A stretch of DNA of 64,000 bases from Paenibacillus sp. J5C2022 (GTDB lineage: Bacteria; Bacillota; Bacilli; Paenibacillales; Paenibacillaceae): the NCBI RefSeq assembly GCF_025567625.1, contig NZ_JAOQJC010000018.1, positions 1-64,000 of the forward strand. Reading direction: 5' to 3'. The position numbers and the translations under genes are program-made. The notes beneath the pieces are model-generated. The model did not search any database. It saw only the letters and a program-made list of their open reading frames with translations, and was not told the DNA's origin. Of the stretch, positions 17,032 to 25,221 are shown in pieces (within the stretch, counting starts at the first letter, position 1; every line of letters starts with the position of its first letter).

Positions 17032-17817
17032 CTATAGAATCATTCGTCTGACCGTATTGGAGATCCACTCAATGGCGAGTATGGTCACGACGATGCATAC
17101 GACAACTAGACTTGCCGTGTGATAATCAAAGCTCTTGTAATACAGATCGAACGAGAAGCCGATTCCCGTTCCTGTCAATATGCCAATCAGCGTGGCGCTG
17201 CGAATGTTCGTCTCCATCATGAACAGTACCCAGCTAAGCTTCTGCGGCATGGCGGAGGGAATGACCGCGCGACATACGATGGAGAAGTAGCCGGCCCCGA
17301 CCGCTCTCAGCGCTTCAACGGAATGCGAGCTCACCTCGTCGATCGTCTCGACGAAAGCGCGGGTCAGGAAGCCGAAGCTGACGAAGAACAGGGCGAAGTA
17401 GCCCGTCAACACGTGCTGGCCGAATGAAAACAGCAAGATGAGCGACCATGCAGATACGTCGATGTTCCGAAAGACCGACGCGATGCCGCGGCAGATGATG
17501 CTGAATACGACATGCACCTGCATCGTCCTGGAGCCCATGACGGCCAGAGCTAGCGCAGCCACGCCAGCAACCGTCGTAGAAGCAATGGACAGCATGATCG
17601 TCTCCACCAGCTTATCCATAATATCCGGCAGCTTCTCCAGCGAATCGGCTGTGGGATAGAACTGGGTAATTCCCCATTGCACCGCTTTGGGAACCGCCGC
17701 GAAGCCGGCCAGGAAGTCGAATTCCGTCAGAATGACCGCCCCGGCCGTCAAGGCCAGCAGTACGAGCCAAAACCAAGCGCTGCTCAATCTTTTTTTCATA
17801 AAGTAACTAGCTTGCAT
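17032..17817 (-). CDS. phnE: phosphonate ABC transporter permease PhnE (first subunit)
   Basis: A 261-residue membrane permease with a basic N terminus, about six hydrophobic helices and the loop motif 'EALRAVGAGYFSIVCRAVIPSAMPQKLSW' that contacts the ATPase PhnC. 'IFRNIDVSAWSLILLFSFG' corresponds to the 'RAVPxxVWALIF' region of PhnE. Its ATG lies inside the end of phnC (11-nt overlap), which indicates translational coupling. Two PhnE genes in a row are common in Gram-positive phosphonate systems. Confidence 0.9.
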   Translation of the reverse strand: MQASYFMKKRLSSAWFWLVLLALTAGAVILTEFDFLAGFAAVPKAVQWGITQFYPTADSLEKLPDIMDKLVETIMLSIASTTVAGVAALALAVMGSRTMQVHVVFSIICRGIASVFRNIDVSAWSLILLFSFGQHVLTGYFALFFVSFGFLTRAFVETIDEVSSHSVEALRAVGAGYFSIVCRAVIPSAMPQKLSWVLFMMETNIRSATLIGILTGTGIGFSFDLYYKSFDYHTASLVVVCIVVTILAIEWISNTVRRMIL

Positions 17818-18595
17818 AACTCTCTCCTATGTCGATGCCAAGTTCGCTTGCTTCGGATCCGTAAATGTTGAAAATCGTTTCGTCCTTCATCTCTTCCGCA
17901 CTTCCCTTAAACACGACGCCGCCCTTCTTCATCCCGATAATCATATCGGAGTATTTCATCGCAACGTCGACCTGATGCAGATTGACCAGAACGGTAATGC
18001 CCATAACCTTGGATATGCTGCGCAGCTGATCCATAATCACCTTCGAGGCGTTGGGATCAAGCGAAGCGATCGGTTCATCGCACAGCAGCAGCTTCGGCTC
18101 CTGGATAAGCGCCCGTGCAATGCCCACACGCTGCTTCTGCCCGCCGCTCAGCTGGTCGCAGCGCTTGTATACCTGCTCCTCCAGACCCAGCGACTGCAGA
18201 ATGTCAATCGCCTTCGCCTTCTCTTCGGCCGAATAGATGCCGAGCGAGCCCGCGAAGACATTTTTATAGCCCAATCTCCCATGCAGCACATTCTCGATGA
18301 CGCTGAGCCGCTCGACGAGATTGTAATGCTGGAAGATCATGCCGATCTTCACTCTCGTTCTGCGAAGCGTGCGCTTGTTCATTTCCATCAAATTCTCGCC
18401 TTCCAGCCGGATTTCTCCTCCGCTGGCATCAATCAACCGATTGATGCAGCGGAGAAGCGTCGACTTGCCTGCTCCGGAGGGGCCTATTATAGAGACGAAT
18501 TGTCCCTTGTCTACGGAGAAGCTAATATCCGTCAGGGCCACTGTGCCGGTAGGATATCGCTTCGATACATCCTTCAATTCCAAGATGGCTGTCAT
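17807..18595 (-). CDS. phnC: phosphonate ABC transporter ATP-binding protein
   Basis: A 262-residue ATPase that powers import. Walker A is GPSGAGKST (about 36-44), the signature is LSGGQKQRVGIARAL (about 148), and Walker B is LLLCDEPIASLD. The 'ALTDISFSVDKGQFVSIIG' opening and the 'VNLHQVDVAMKYSDMIIGMKKG' segment are typical of PhnC. The ATG at 18595 overlaps the phnD stop codon in an ATGA junction. The C-terminal end overlaps phnE1. Confidence 0.92.
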   Translation of the reverse strand: MTAILELKDVSKRYPTGTVALTDISFSVDKGQFVSIIGPSGAGKSTLLRCINRLIDASGGEIRLEGENLMEMNKRTLRRTRVKIGMIFQHYNLVERLSVIENVLHGRLGYKNVFAGSLGIYSAEEKAKAIDILQSLGLEEQVYKRCDQLSGGQKQRVGIARALIQEPKLLLCDEPIASLDPNASKVIMDQLRSISKVMGITVLVNLHQVDVAMKYSDMIIGMKKGGVVFKGSAEEMKDETIFNIYGSEASELGIDIGESYAS

Positions 18596-19683
18596 TTCGC
18601 CACCTGAGTCAACTCGCGGATCGGGTTGAACCACGCATCCTCGACTTTCAGGAATTTGGATTCTCCTTCTTGTTTGAAGATGCCTTTGAATTCGGAATCC
18701 TTCGGCACGAAGATCTTCTCGTTCTTGGCTGTCTCGTCGGAAGTCAGCGCCTCTGTAATCGCCCCGATATCTTCCGCGCTTACCGTCTCGCTGTTCACAA
18801 CGATCGGCTGATTCAGCACCGGCGTGGAAGAGATAACGACGAATTCCTCGCCTGCGACTGTATTGAACGGCGCGTCCGCATCGGCTTTCACCTTATATTC
18901 CGATCCCGTCGCATTCATGTCGCCGGACAACAACTCCACGTAATTGGTGACGCAAGTGTCGCAGAATGCTGCTACATCCACCTTATCCGACAGCAGGTTG
19001 ACGGCTGAGCCTTGATGGGAACCGCCATACGATACTTGGCTGAAAAACTTGTCGTTGCCGCCCTCCACCAAATCGTCGACCTCGAGTTCTGTCATTCCTT
19101 TCGCTGCGCTGAAGTGGGAAATGATGCTTGCCGTCGGCACTTTGAAGCCCGATGTCGAGCTGTTGGATACGAACGAGAACCGCTTTCCTTGAATATTGTC
19201 GATCGAGAATGCATCTCCTTGCTTATAAGCGTCCTCGTTTCCTTTCTTCACGGCGAGCCAGCTGTAATACATCGCATCGTCGAGCGTGCCGGATTTGCCG
19301 CTGTTCACGACGAGCGGCTCAACCTTGTCGTTCTTGCTTCTGGCTTCGACATAGCCCTGCGGCCCCAGATAAGCCAGATCGGCGCTTCCATTGGCAATGG
19401 ACTCTACGGCAATAATGTAGTCCGTCGTCGTCTTATGCTCTACCTTCTTGCCTGTCGCCTGCTCGATAATCGCACCAACTTGATCGCGAGCTTCCTTCAT
19501 GTTGCCGCCGGATTCATTCGGCAGCCAGACCATCGTCAGTTTTCCGCCCTCTTTTGCAGCAGAGCCATTCGATTCCGCAGCCGTACCTTCTGTTTGATTC
19601 GCTTTTTCATTGCCCCCGTTGTTTCCACATGCCGTTATAACCGAGATCAAAAGTGCAAGAATGACTAATGCCGTTTTTTTCAT
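18592..19683 (-). CDS. phnD: phosphonate-binding lipoprotein PhnD
   Basis: The extracellular substrate-binding lipoprotein of the phosphonate importer, 363 residues. The lipobox is 'ISVITACGNN' (Cys about residue 19). A low-complexity Asn/Glu/Ser linker tethers the domain, followed by the PhnD/PtxB-type fold ('TMVWLPNE', 'ADLAYLGPQGYVEARSK', 'GKRFSFVSNSSTSGFKVPTASI'). ATG 19683 is chosen because GGGGTGG lies upstream and a signal peptide starts there; upstream extension would put charged residues before it. It is the first gene of a six-gene operon (phnD, phnC, phnE, phnE, dockerin phosphoesterase, cohesin-SLH). Ligand specificity is not evident. Confidence 0.92.
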   Translation of the reverse strand: MKKTALVILALLISVITACGNNGGNEKANQTEGTAAESNGSAAKEGGKLTMVWLPNESGGNMKEARDQVGAIIEQATGKKVEHKTTTDYIIAVESIANGSADLAYLGPQGYVEARSKNDKVEPLVVNSGKSGTLDDAMYYSWLAVKKGNEDAYKQGDAFSIDNIQGKRFSFVSNSSTSGFKVPTASIISHFSAAKGMTELEVDDLVEGGNDKFFSQVSYGGSHQGSAVNLLSDKVDVAAFCDTCVTNYVELLSGDMNATGSEYKVKADADAPFNTVAGEEFVVISSTPVLNQPIVVNSETVSAEDIGAITEALTSDETAKNEKIFVPKDSEFKGIFKQEGESKFLKVEDAWFNPIRELTQVAK

Positions 19684-19754
19684 GTTTTTTCCACCCCTAA
19701 ATATATAGTTGGTTTCTCCTCTCAAAGTATATCGGGAAAAAGCATTGTTACGCA

Positions 19755-19812
19755 ATATGTTTTGCGGTATTTTACAGTATCTTAATATTATAAAACGCAA
19801 AATAAATTACAA
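19755..19812 (-). promoter_or_regulatory. phnD promoter region with inverted repeat
   Basis: A TATAAT on the minus strand (19792-19787) is the best -10, about 100 bp upstream of phnD. The surrounding AT-rich DNA contains an inverted repeat of TTTTGCG-type arms (TTTTGCGGTATTTTA near 19760 and TATAAAACGCAAAA near 19790). No clear Pho box (spaced TTAACA repeats) was found, so phosphate control is not shown. Confidence 0.45.
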
Positions 19813-19829
19813 AACCGCATATTTAGGCG

Positions 19830-20230
19830 TGAATGACAGGACGTATTCCCCTGACGGGTGGCAGGCATTGCCGTTCGTCCTTTAGACATTCCGTTTAACT
19901 CCACGTTTGATCTCCCGCTCGATACTTTATTCGCCGCTCTTACGGTTGCCATCGAGCTTATGGCGGCTCAATTCCCACTTCTCGAGCTGTAACGGTCACC
20001 ACGAGGCCTATTTCCCACCGTGACACCTAAAATCACACTTTTCATCCCCTATAAGCGCCAGGGCAACCGTTAAAATACGGATTCACCCATTTCGAGCCCA
20101 TTAAGCTCTGTGGCAACCGCTACATCCGCTACAACCGTTACAACCGAATACATCCGCTTCAGTGCACCATCACTTGCCATTTCATCTTATTTATCCGCAG
20201 CTAGGAGGACTAATGCATCCTTTCTTAACA
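19830..20230. repeat. non-coding spacer with short degenerate repeats
   Basis: A gene-free stretch between the phnX operon terminator and the phnD promoter. It holds scattered CGGTTGCC / GCAACCGTTA-type elements and a short array of 9-bp units (CCGCTACAT, CCGCTACAA, CCGTTACAA) at about 20113-20163. No conserved RNA structure or gene was recognised. Confidence 0.4.
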
Positions 20231-20234
20231 ATGA

Positions 20235-20283
20235 GAAAAGCCTCCTCAGGTATGGAACTGCTTGGTTCCACCCCTAAGGAGGC
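20235..20283 (-). terminator. terminator of the phnX operon
   Basis: On the minus strand a stem of about 19 bp with interior mismatches (GCCTCCTTAGGGGTGGAAC pairing with GTTCCATACCTGAGGAGGC, loop CAAGCA) is followed by TTTTCTC. It lies 26 bp past the stop at 20309. Confidence 0.9.
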
Positions 20284-20308
20284 CGTTTAAAGTGTCGTTC
20301 CTTCTCCC

Positions 20309-21448
20309 TTAATAAACTTCGAGAAGCAGCTCATGCAGCTCCTCTTGCTCAATACTCCTCGGATTGTTGTCCATTCTTCCCTTCGTATACGCCTTCTCTA
20401 CGATCATGCGCAAACCTTCCTGCGGAACAGCATAGTCTCTCAATCGGCCTGAAAAGCCCGACTTCTCATAAATGCCGTCAAGCACCGATCCGATTCCATC
20501 CACATCTGCAGCTCCGAATGCACGGAAAAGCTTCTCCGGATCGATCAACGCCTCCTCGTTCCACTTCATCATTTTCGCCAATGTCATGCTCGCCGCCAAC
20601 CCATGCTCAATGCCATAGAGCAGCGTTATAGGATAGGAGATGGAATGGCAGGCTGTCGTCCTCGTATTGCTGAAAGCCAGCCCCGCCAGGAAGCTTCCCA
20701 ATGCAACCTGCGTGCGGATTTCTACGTTGTGCGGATCTTCTCTAAGGCTTGCCAGATTAGGCACGAGACTGCGAATAGCCTGCAGCGCGAATTGTCTCGA
20801 AATTTCGTTGGTATTACGGGACCAGTAAGCCTCGGTAGCATGGCAGATCGCGTCCAGTCCCGATATAATGCTCGTTCTGACGGGCAGACTGAGTGTTAGC
20901 AGCGGATCGATAATAGCCGCTTTGGCGAACAGGTTTTTGCCCTCTACCGAATACTTCACATCGTTCTTTCGATCCCATATGGTGGCCCACGGCGTCACCT
21001 CCGACCCCGTTCCCGCAGTTGTCGGAAGGGCGATCCAACTGCACGCCTGGCTATTGGATGAGTAGGCGCGCGAGACGATCGCCTCGCGCAGCCCGTCCGC
21101 ACTCTCGCATTGGTATCCTTTAAAGCCGGCCGCCGACTTCCCCAGATCCAGCACGCTGCCGCCGCCGACTGCGATCACCAGATTGTAATCGAAGTCGCGC
21201 GTTGCCTGCAGCAGAGCATGAAGGTCGGTCACATCGGGATTGGAGATTTCCACCGGATAGACGAATACGACCGTATGCTGCAATTGCTGCATTAGCTTGC
21301 GGTAATCGGCTGTGTTGCTGAAGTCGCCGCCTCGCGTAATAAGTAGTACCTTCTCCACCGTCTCGCCATCCGAATCGATAACGGCCGACAGTTGCTCCAT
21401 CGCTCCTGTGCCAAAATAAGTTTCAACCGGATTATAGAATCGCTCCAT
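20309..21448 (-). CDS. phosphonate-associated iron-containing alcohol dehydrogenase
   Basis: A group III Fe-dependent alcohol dehydrogenase, 379 residues, of the type associated with phosphonate metabolism (TIGR03405-like). It shows the NAD-binding GGGS ('VIAVGGGSVLDLGKSAA'), 'LPTTAGTGSEVTPWA', and metal ligands in 'ISGLDAICHATEAYWS' and later 'YGIEHGLAASMTL'. It starts 2 bp after the phnX stop, so the two act together. Family knowledge: such enzymes interconvert phosphonoacetaldehyde and 2-hydroxyethylphosphonate. Beside a hydrolase that destroys phosphonoacetaldehyde, the catabolic direction (oxidation of hydroxyethylphosphonate) is plausible. Detoxifying reduction is the alternative. Confidence 0.85.
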   Translation of the reverse strand: MERFYNPVETYFGTGAMEQLSAVIDSDGETVEKVLLITRGGDFSNTADYRKLMQQLQHTVVFVYPVEISNPDVTDLHALLQATRDFDYNLVIAVGGGSVLDLGKSAAGFKGYQCESADGLREAIVSRAYSSNSQACSWIALPTTAGTGSEVTPWATIWDRKNDVKYSVEGKNLFAKAAIIDPLLTLSLPVRTSIISGLDAICHATEAYWSRNTNEISRQFALQAIRSLVPNLASLREDPHNVEIRTQVALGSFLAGLAFSNTRTTACHSISYPITLLYGIEHGLAASMTLAKMMKWNEEALIDPEKLFRAFGAADVDGIGSVLDGIYEKSGFSGRLRDYAVPQEGLRMIVEKAYTKGRMDNNPRSIEQEELHELLLEVY

Positions 21449-21450
21449 CG

Positions 21451-22299
21451 CTAAGCCTCACTCCGCAGCACGCCGCAAGCCTGGGGATGTTCCCCACGCG
21501 CCAGCCTTTGATTGATTTCCTCGATAACCGTCTCTAATTCCGCAATGGCATCCACCGTAAAGTGAGCGCCCGCACGCTCGAATCTGCTGCGGACCGCCGC
21601 CATGCGCGTCCTAAGCTCTTCCTCGCCAAGCTCCTGCGTCTGCCGCTCCGTCAAGCCGAATTCGCTTCCGCCGCATATTACGCCTACGCTCCACGCGCCA
21701 GCATTGATCCCTTCTTGAATATCGCTAACGGTATCGCCGATCTTCACGCAAGTGTCCATCGGAAATACTTGAAGCTCAAGCGCATTCCGATAGCACATGT
21801 AAGGAGCGGGACGGCCTGCGGGCACTTCGTCCGAAGCAATCCAGTAATCGGGCTTGTAGCCCTGTTTCTCCGCCTCTGCCGTAACGACCTTCATCATATC
21901 CAATGTGTAGCCGGTGGTCGACCCGATCTTCATCCCCTTCAACCTCAGGCTGTCCACCAGTTCGATCGCGCCAGGAATTACTTCCGTATAATTCGGGAGC
22001 ACGGCCATCAGCATAGGCTCGAAGCTGGCATACAATTGATCGACATCACTCTCCTCCGGGAGCTTGCCGAACTTCTCCGTCCACTGCAGCCGGACGGACT
22101 CCAGCTCCAGCAGTGCGCGAATATGATCCTTCTTCTTCATGCCCATGGGGCCGCGCACTTCTTCATCCGTTACGTGAATGCCTTCCTTCCGGAATGACTG
22201 GATGAATGCCTCGAGCGGCGCCATGCAGCCGTAATCCACCGTCGTTCCGGCCCAATCGAATATAACGGCGCTTATTTTTTTTGTCTCTGCTCTTTCCAT
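21451..22299 (-). CDS. phnX: phosphonoacetaldehyde hydrolase (phosphonatase)
   Basis: It cleaves the C-P bond of phosphonoacetaldehyde to acetaldehyde and phosphate. It is a HAD-superfamily enzyme of 282 residues. The nucleophile is in 'AVIFDWAGTTVDYG' (Asp about residue 15), and the Schiff-base lysine is in the family-specific cap motif 'RGPMGMKKKDHI' (about 55). Later come 'GSTTGYTLDMM' and 'VKIGDTVSDIQEGINAG' with the second acidic motif. The ATG at 22299 follows AGGAGGG. It is first in a two-gene operon with the Fe-ADH, and its promoter has two identical-type dyads. The usual partner PhnW (2-aminoethylphosphonate aminotransferase) is absent from the window. Confidence 0.93.
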   Translation of the reverse strand: MERAETKKISAVIFDWAGTTVDYGCMAPLEAFIQSFRKEGIHVTDEEVRGPMGMKKKDHIRALLELESVRLQWTEKFGKLPEESDVDQLYASFEPMLMAVLPNYTEVIPGAIELVDSLRLKGMKIGSTTGYTLDMMKVVTAEAEKQGYKPDYWIASDEVPAGRPAPYMCYRNALELQVFPMDTCVKIGDTVSDIQEGINAGAWSVGVICGGSEFGLTERQTQELGEEELRTRMAAVRSRFERAGAHFTVDAIAELETVIEEINQRLARGEHPQACGVLRSEA

Positions 22300-22338
22300 C
22301 TATTTTCCCTCCTCGATCCACACAATAATTGCGCAACA

Positions 22339-22389
22339 AATATAGCATAAAAATGCATGTTAAATCAATATATTTTGCATCTTTATGCA
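22339..22389 (-). promoter_or_regulatory. phnX promoter with paired GCAT-N4-ATGC dyads
   Basis: On the minus strand the -35 is TTGATT (22368-22363), the spacer is 18 bp, and the -10 is TATATT (22344-22339). The spacer holds GCAT-N4-ATGC (22345-22356). A second TGCAT-N4-ATGCA lies upstream of the -35 (22376-22389), 32 bp centre to centre, about three helical turns. This looks like a two-site operator for one regulator. Confidence 0.65.
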
Positions 22390-22497
22390 GTTTTAATATT
22401 TGAGTTGCCGCTAACGTTCGGGTCGTCGCATCCGGCTTCTCCAGTGATTATCCCCTTTGGATGTGATAAATCTATCATAATCATAGAAATCATAGTA

Positions 22498-22552
22498 TTG
22501 ATCAATAGAAGTCTCTGACATATTATTGCTTCAAACAGTTGTCAATAACTGT
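22498..22552 (+). promoter_or_regulatory. promoter and leader dyad of the HD-domain gene
   Basis: TTGATC (22498-22503), 17 bp, TATTAT (22521-22526). The leader contains ACAGTT-GTCAAT-AACTGT (22535-22552), a short inverted repeat ahead of the AAGGAGGAGG ribosome binding site. Confidence 0.6.
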
Positions 22553-22577
22553 GCAAGAAAAAGGAGGAGGACTAACT

Positions 22578-23216
22578 ATGAGTAATGTAGTTGCAGATAT
22601 TAAGATTCCAGATAGCAAGCTGGCTTTGGGGGCGGCAGAATTACTTCGTGAGTACGGCAATGATTTATTATGGAACCACTCCCACCGTGTATTTCTATTC
22701 GGAGCACTCCAAGGGATAAAGGAAGGAGTTAGTTTCAGTACTGAACTGTTGTACATTAGCGCATTGTTCCATGATTTGGGCTTGGTCAAACAGTACAGCA
22801 GTTCAGATAAACGCTTCGAAGTTGATGGTGCGAATGCAGCACGTGACTACCTCAAGGCGCATGGAGTTCCTGCCGAATCTATTCGTCTGGTATGGGATGC
22901 CATTGCTCTTCATACCACGATTGGCATTGCTCAGTATAAGGAGCCGGAGGTGATGTTAATTTATTCCGGTGTCGGTTATGATGTAATGGGCGAAAACTTT
23001 GATAGTCTTACAGAGGAAATGCGGAAAAAGGTTACAACTAATTATCCAAGAGATAACTTCAAACAGAAGATTTTGTCTGCATTCTACGATGGTTTCAAGC
23101 ATAAACAAGAGACCACATTCGGCAATATTAAAGCCGATGTCTGCTCTCTTTTAAATCCAGATTTCAAAAGAAAGAACTTCTGTGAGTGCGTCTTACATTC
23201 ACCTTGGATAGAATAA
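22578..23216 (+). CDS. HD-domain phosphohydrolase-like protein (cyanamide hydratase-like family)
   Basis: A 212-residue HD-superfamily metalloenzyme. It has an early His in 'LLWNHSHRVFLFGALQG', the HD pair in 'YISALFHDLGLV' (about residues 71-72), a further His in 'WDAIALHTTIGIA', and an Asp in 'VGYDVMG', which together give the metal-binding set. The pattern recalls the cyanamide hydratase-type HD family, in which members act on nitriles or small unknown substrates; cyanamide itself is not proven. ATG 22578 has AAGGAGGAGG upstream. A CynR-like LysR regulator follows on the same strand, which fits a small inducible detoxification unit. The gene is AT-rich compared with its neighbours and opposite in orientation, suggesting acquisition. 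Confidence 0.75.
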   Translation: MSNVVADIKIPDSKLALGAAELLREYGNDLLWNHSHRVFLFGALQGIKEGVSFSTELLYISALFHDLGLVKQYSSSDKRFEVDGANAARDYLKAHGVPAESIRLVWDAIALHTTIGIAQYKEPEVMLIYSGVGYDVMGENFDSLTEEMRKKVTTNYPRDNFKQKILSAFYDGFKHKQETTFGNIKADVCSLLNPDFKRKNFCECVLHSPWIE

Positions 23217-23309
23217 TGACGGAATCAAGAAGCAGCATTCTGAATCGCTGGGTGTTGTTTCTGATTAAGAGGAAACACGAAATGGATTAACCAGGATGGG
23301 GAGGTCTTA

Positions 23310-24221
23310 ATGGAGTTTAGACAACTGGAATACTTCATGGCATTGTGCAAGGAGCTTCATTTCACACGTGCGTCTGAGCAATTAGGTGTAACCCAGCCGA
23401 CATTAAGCCATCAAATTAAAGCTTTAGAAATTGAAATGGGCATGCCTCTGTTTGATCGAATTGGTAAGAAAACAACCTTAACCAGTGCAGGCCAGGTCTT
23501 GTTCAAGCATGGAACGCATATTTTTCAAAGCATCCAGAGCGCCATGGAGGAGATGCGTGAGTTGCAGGAAGTGAAAAGCGGAAAGCTATCGATCGGTGTT
23601 TTGACAGGTGAACTTACCCAGTTTGTCTCTCCTCTGCTTCTTACCTTTCATAAAAAGTATCCAAATATCCAAATTACAGTGATCGGCAAGGATGATGTAG
23701 TAGACGCCATCATTGACAATGAACTAGAAATTGCTTTAACTATTGTCCCAATACATGATAAACGACTTACCATTGTTCCTTTATATGAAGAAAATTTGTA
23801 TTTGACAGTGTCACATCGTCATCCTTTAGCAAACAAAAAAACAATCGATTTGGAGCAAGTCAAGAACGAACCATTCATCATTTTCCCTAAAAACTATCAG
23901 TGTCGTCAACAGATCGAGGCTGCCTTTAAGTTTATCAAAGCACCACTGAATCCGATGATCGAAACAGACGCGGCAGAAACCATCATGAGTCTGGTACAAG
24001 CAGAAGCTGGCATATCCATCTTGTCCAAAACATTGCTACACATGTGGGGCAACGATCAAATAAGAATGATCGAAATTATGAATCCGCCTATACGCAGACA
24101 AATTGGGCTTGTCTACCATAAAGAGAAATTTATCGGCTATGCGGCACAGCAATTCATCTACCTGCTCCAACAAAGCATTGCTAAGCATGGACTAAGTTCA
24201 ACCAATTCGCCTGGATATTAA
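23310..24221 (+). CDS. LysR-family transcriptional regulator, CynR/CbbR-like
   Basis: A 303-residue LysR regulator. The N-terminal helix-turn-helix (MEFRQLEYFMALCKELHFTRASEQLGVTQPTLSHQIKALE, reported in two parts as residues 1-20 and 21-40) is followed by a linker helix and a periplasmic-binding-like effector domain ('GKLSIGVLTGELTQFVSPLLLTF' onward). GGGGAGG precedes the ATG. It lies 93 bp downstream of the HD-domain gene in the same direction, so it probably controls that gene in response to its substrate. The AT-rich composition matches that gene, and both end at a strong hairpin. Confidence 0.88.
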   Translation: MEFRQLEYFMALCKELHFTRASEQLGVTQPTLSHQIKALEIEMGMPLFDRIGKKTTLTSAGQVLFKHGTHIFQSIQSAMEEMRELQEVKSGKLSIGVLTGELTQFVSPLLLTFHKKYPNIQITVIGKDDVVDAIIDNELEIALTIVPIHDKRLTIVPLYEENLYLTVSHRHPLANKKTIDLEQVKNEPFIIFPKNYQCRQQIEAAFKFIKAPLNPMIETDAAETIMSLVQAEAGISILSKTLLHMWGNDQIRMIEIMNPPIRRQIGLVYHKEKFIGYAAQQFIYLLQQSIAKHGLSSTNSPGY

Positions 24222-24256
24222 GTCATAACTGAATTCTGTCAAACAGCACGGTTCTA

Positions 24257-24293
24257 CCCCCTTTAAACCACTTTTACAGTGGTTTAAAGGGGG
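24257..24293. terminator. perfect 15-bp hairpin at the end of the plus-strand island
   Basis: CCCCCTTTAAACCAC-TTTTACA-GTGGTTTAAAGGGGG. It has no T run but sits between convergent genes (LysR stop at 24221, DeoR stop at 24338) and probably blocks read-through both ways. Confidence 0.65.
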
Positions 24294-24337
24294 CATGCAT
24301 GCTTCGCCCAGCAGGAGCCCATCCCGCCGTCGGCCGT

Positions 24338-25108
24338 TTAACTGTGCTTGTAAACGACCTGTATTCCCGTATCCCGATACATCTTTACAATATCTTTATT
24401 AATTGTGCTGTCCGTTATAATCGTGTCAATATGCGACAGCGGGCATACATTCATATATGACACTTTTTCGAATTTGCTGGAATCGGCCGCCACAATTTTT
24501 TGCCGCGCGGACGACATCATCGCTTTCATAATATCGATTTCATGAATACGGAAGTCGGTTAAGCCTTTGTCCACCGATATGGCGTTTATCGAGATGAACA
24601 CCTGATCGATATTGTAACCGGTAATATCTTCTTCGCACTTTTTCCCGTACAGCGCGTTTTCTTCGTGATCCAATATTCCGCCCGGCACAATAACAGTGAA
24701 GCCCGGCTTATGCGAGAAGTGCTCGATAATGCGCAGACCGTTCGAAATGATGGTTAACCGTTCGAAGTTCTCCGACAGCTTCTTGGCGATTTCCAGATTG
24801 GTGGTTCCTGCATTCAAGGCAATCGCTTGTCCCTCCGACACATACTCGCACGCCAGCTGCGCCAGCTCTATCTTCTTGTCCTTGTTCTTGTTCTCTCGGT
24901 AGAAGAAAGCATTGCGGTCGCCATGATCCGCAGCAGGCACTGCTCCGCCATGCACCCGCTTGAGCAGCTTCTTGCCCTCCATGTTCTCCAGGTCACGCCT
25001 AACCGTGTCAATCGACACATTAAGCACTTGCACCAGCTCGGTCACCTTAACGGACTCGTTCTGCTTCAAGATGTCCTGTATTTTTTTGTATCGCTCTTCC
25101 TGCAACAT
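24338..25108 (-). CDS. DeoR-family transcriptional regulator
   Basis: A 256-residue regulator with an N-terminal DeoR helix-turn-helix ('MLQEERYKKIQDILKQNESVKVTELV' split across residues 1-26, 'SIDTVRRDLENMEGKKLLKRVHGGAV') and a C-terminal sugar-phosphate sensor domain ('ALNAGTTNLEIAKKL', 'IITD'). Relatives are repressors relieved by a phosphorylated sugar or polyol. The start is placed at 25108, where GGAGTGG is better spaced than for the ATG at 25120. It is not in an obvious operon; sugar genes lie on both sides, so the target is unclear. Confidence 0.88.
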   Translation of the reverse strand: MLQEERYKKIQDILKQNESVKVTELVQVLNVSIDTVRRDLENMEGKKLLKRVHGGAVPAADHGDRNAFFYRENKNKDKKIELAQLACEYVSEGQAIALNAGTTNLEIAKKLSENFERLTIISNGLRIIEHFSHKPGFTVIVPGGILDHEENALYGKKCEEDITGYNIDQVFISINAISVDKGLTDFRIHEIDIMKAMMSSARQKIVAADSSKFEKVSYMNVCPLSHIDTIITDSTINKDIVKMYRDTGIQVVYKHS

Positions 25109-25221
25109 ATATCCATCCACTCCCGAACGTCATACTTGCCACTTTCATTATACAAGCATGGAGCCTCGAGTCAAGATTTTGCGGCCCAACCCTCGTATTT
25201 CATGCGCTCTTTTACAGTTTC

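Noticed and set aside
19684..19830. Pho box upstream of phnD
   Set aside because: No regularly spaced TTAACA-type repeats were found; PhoP control cannot be claimed from this region.
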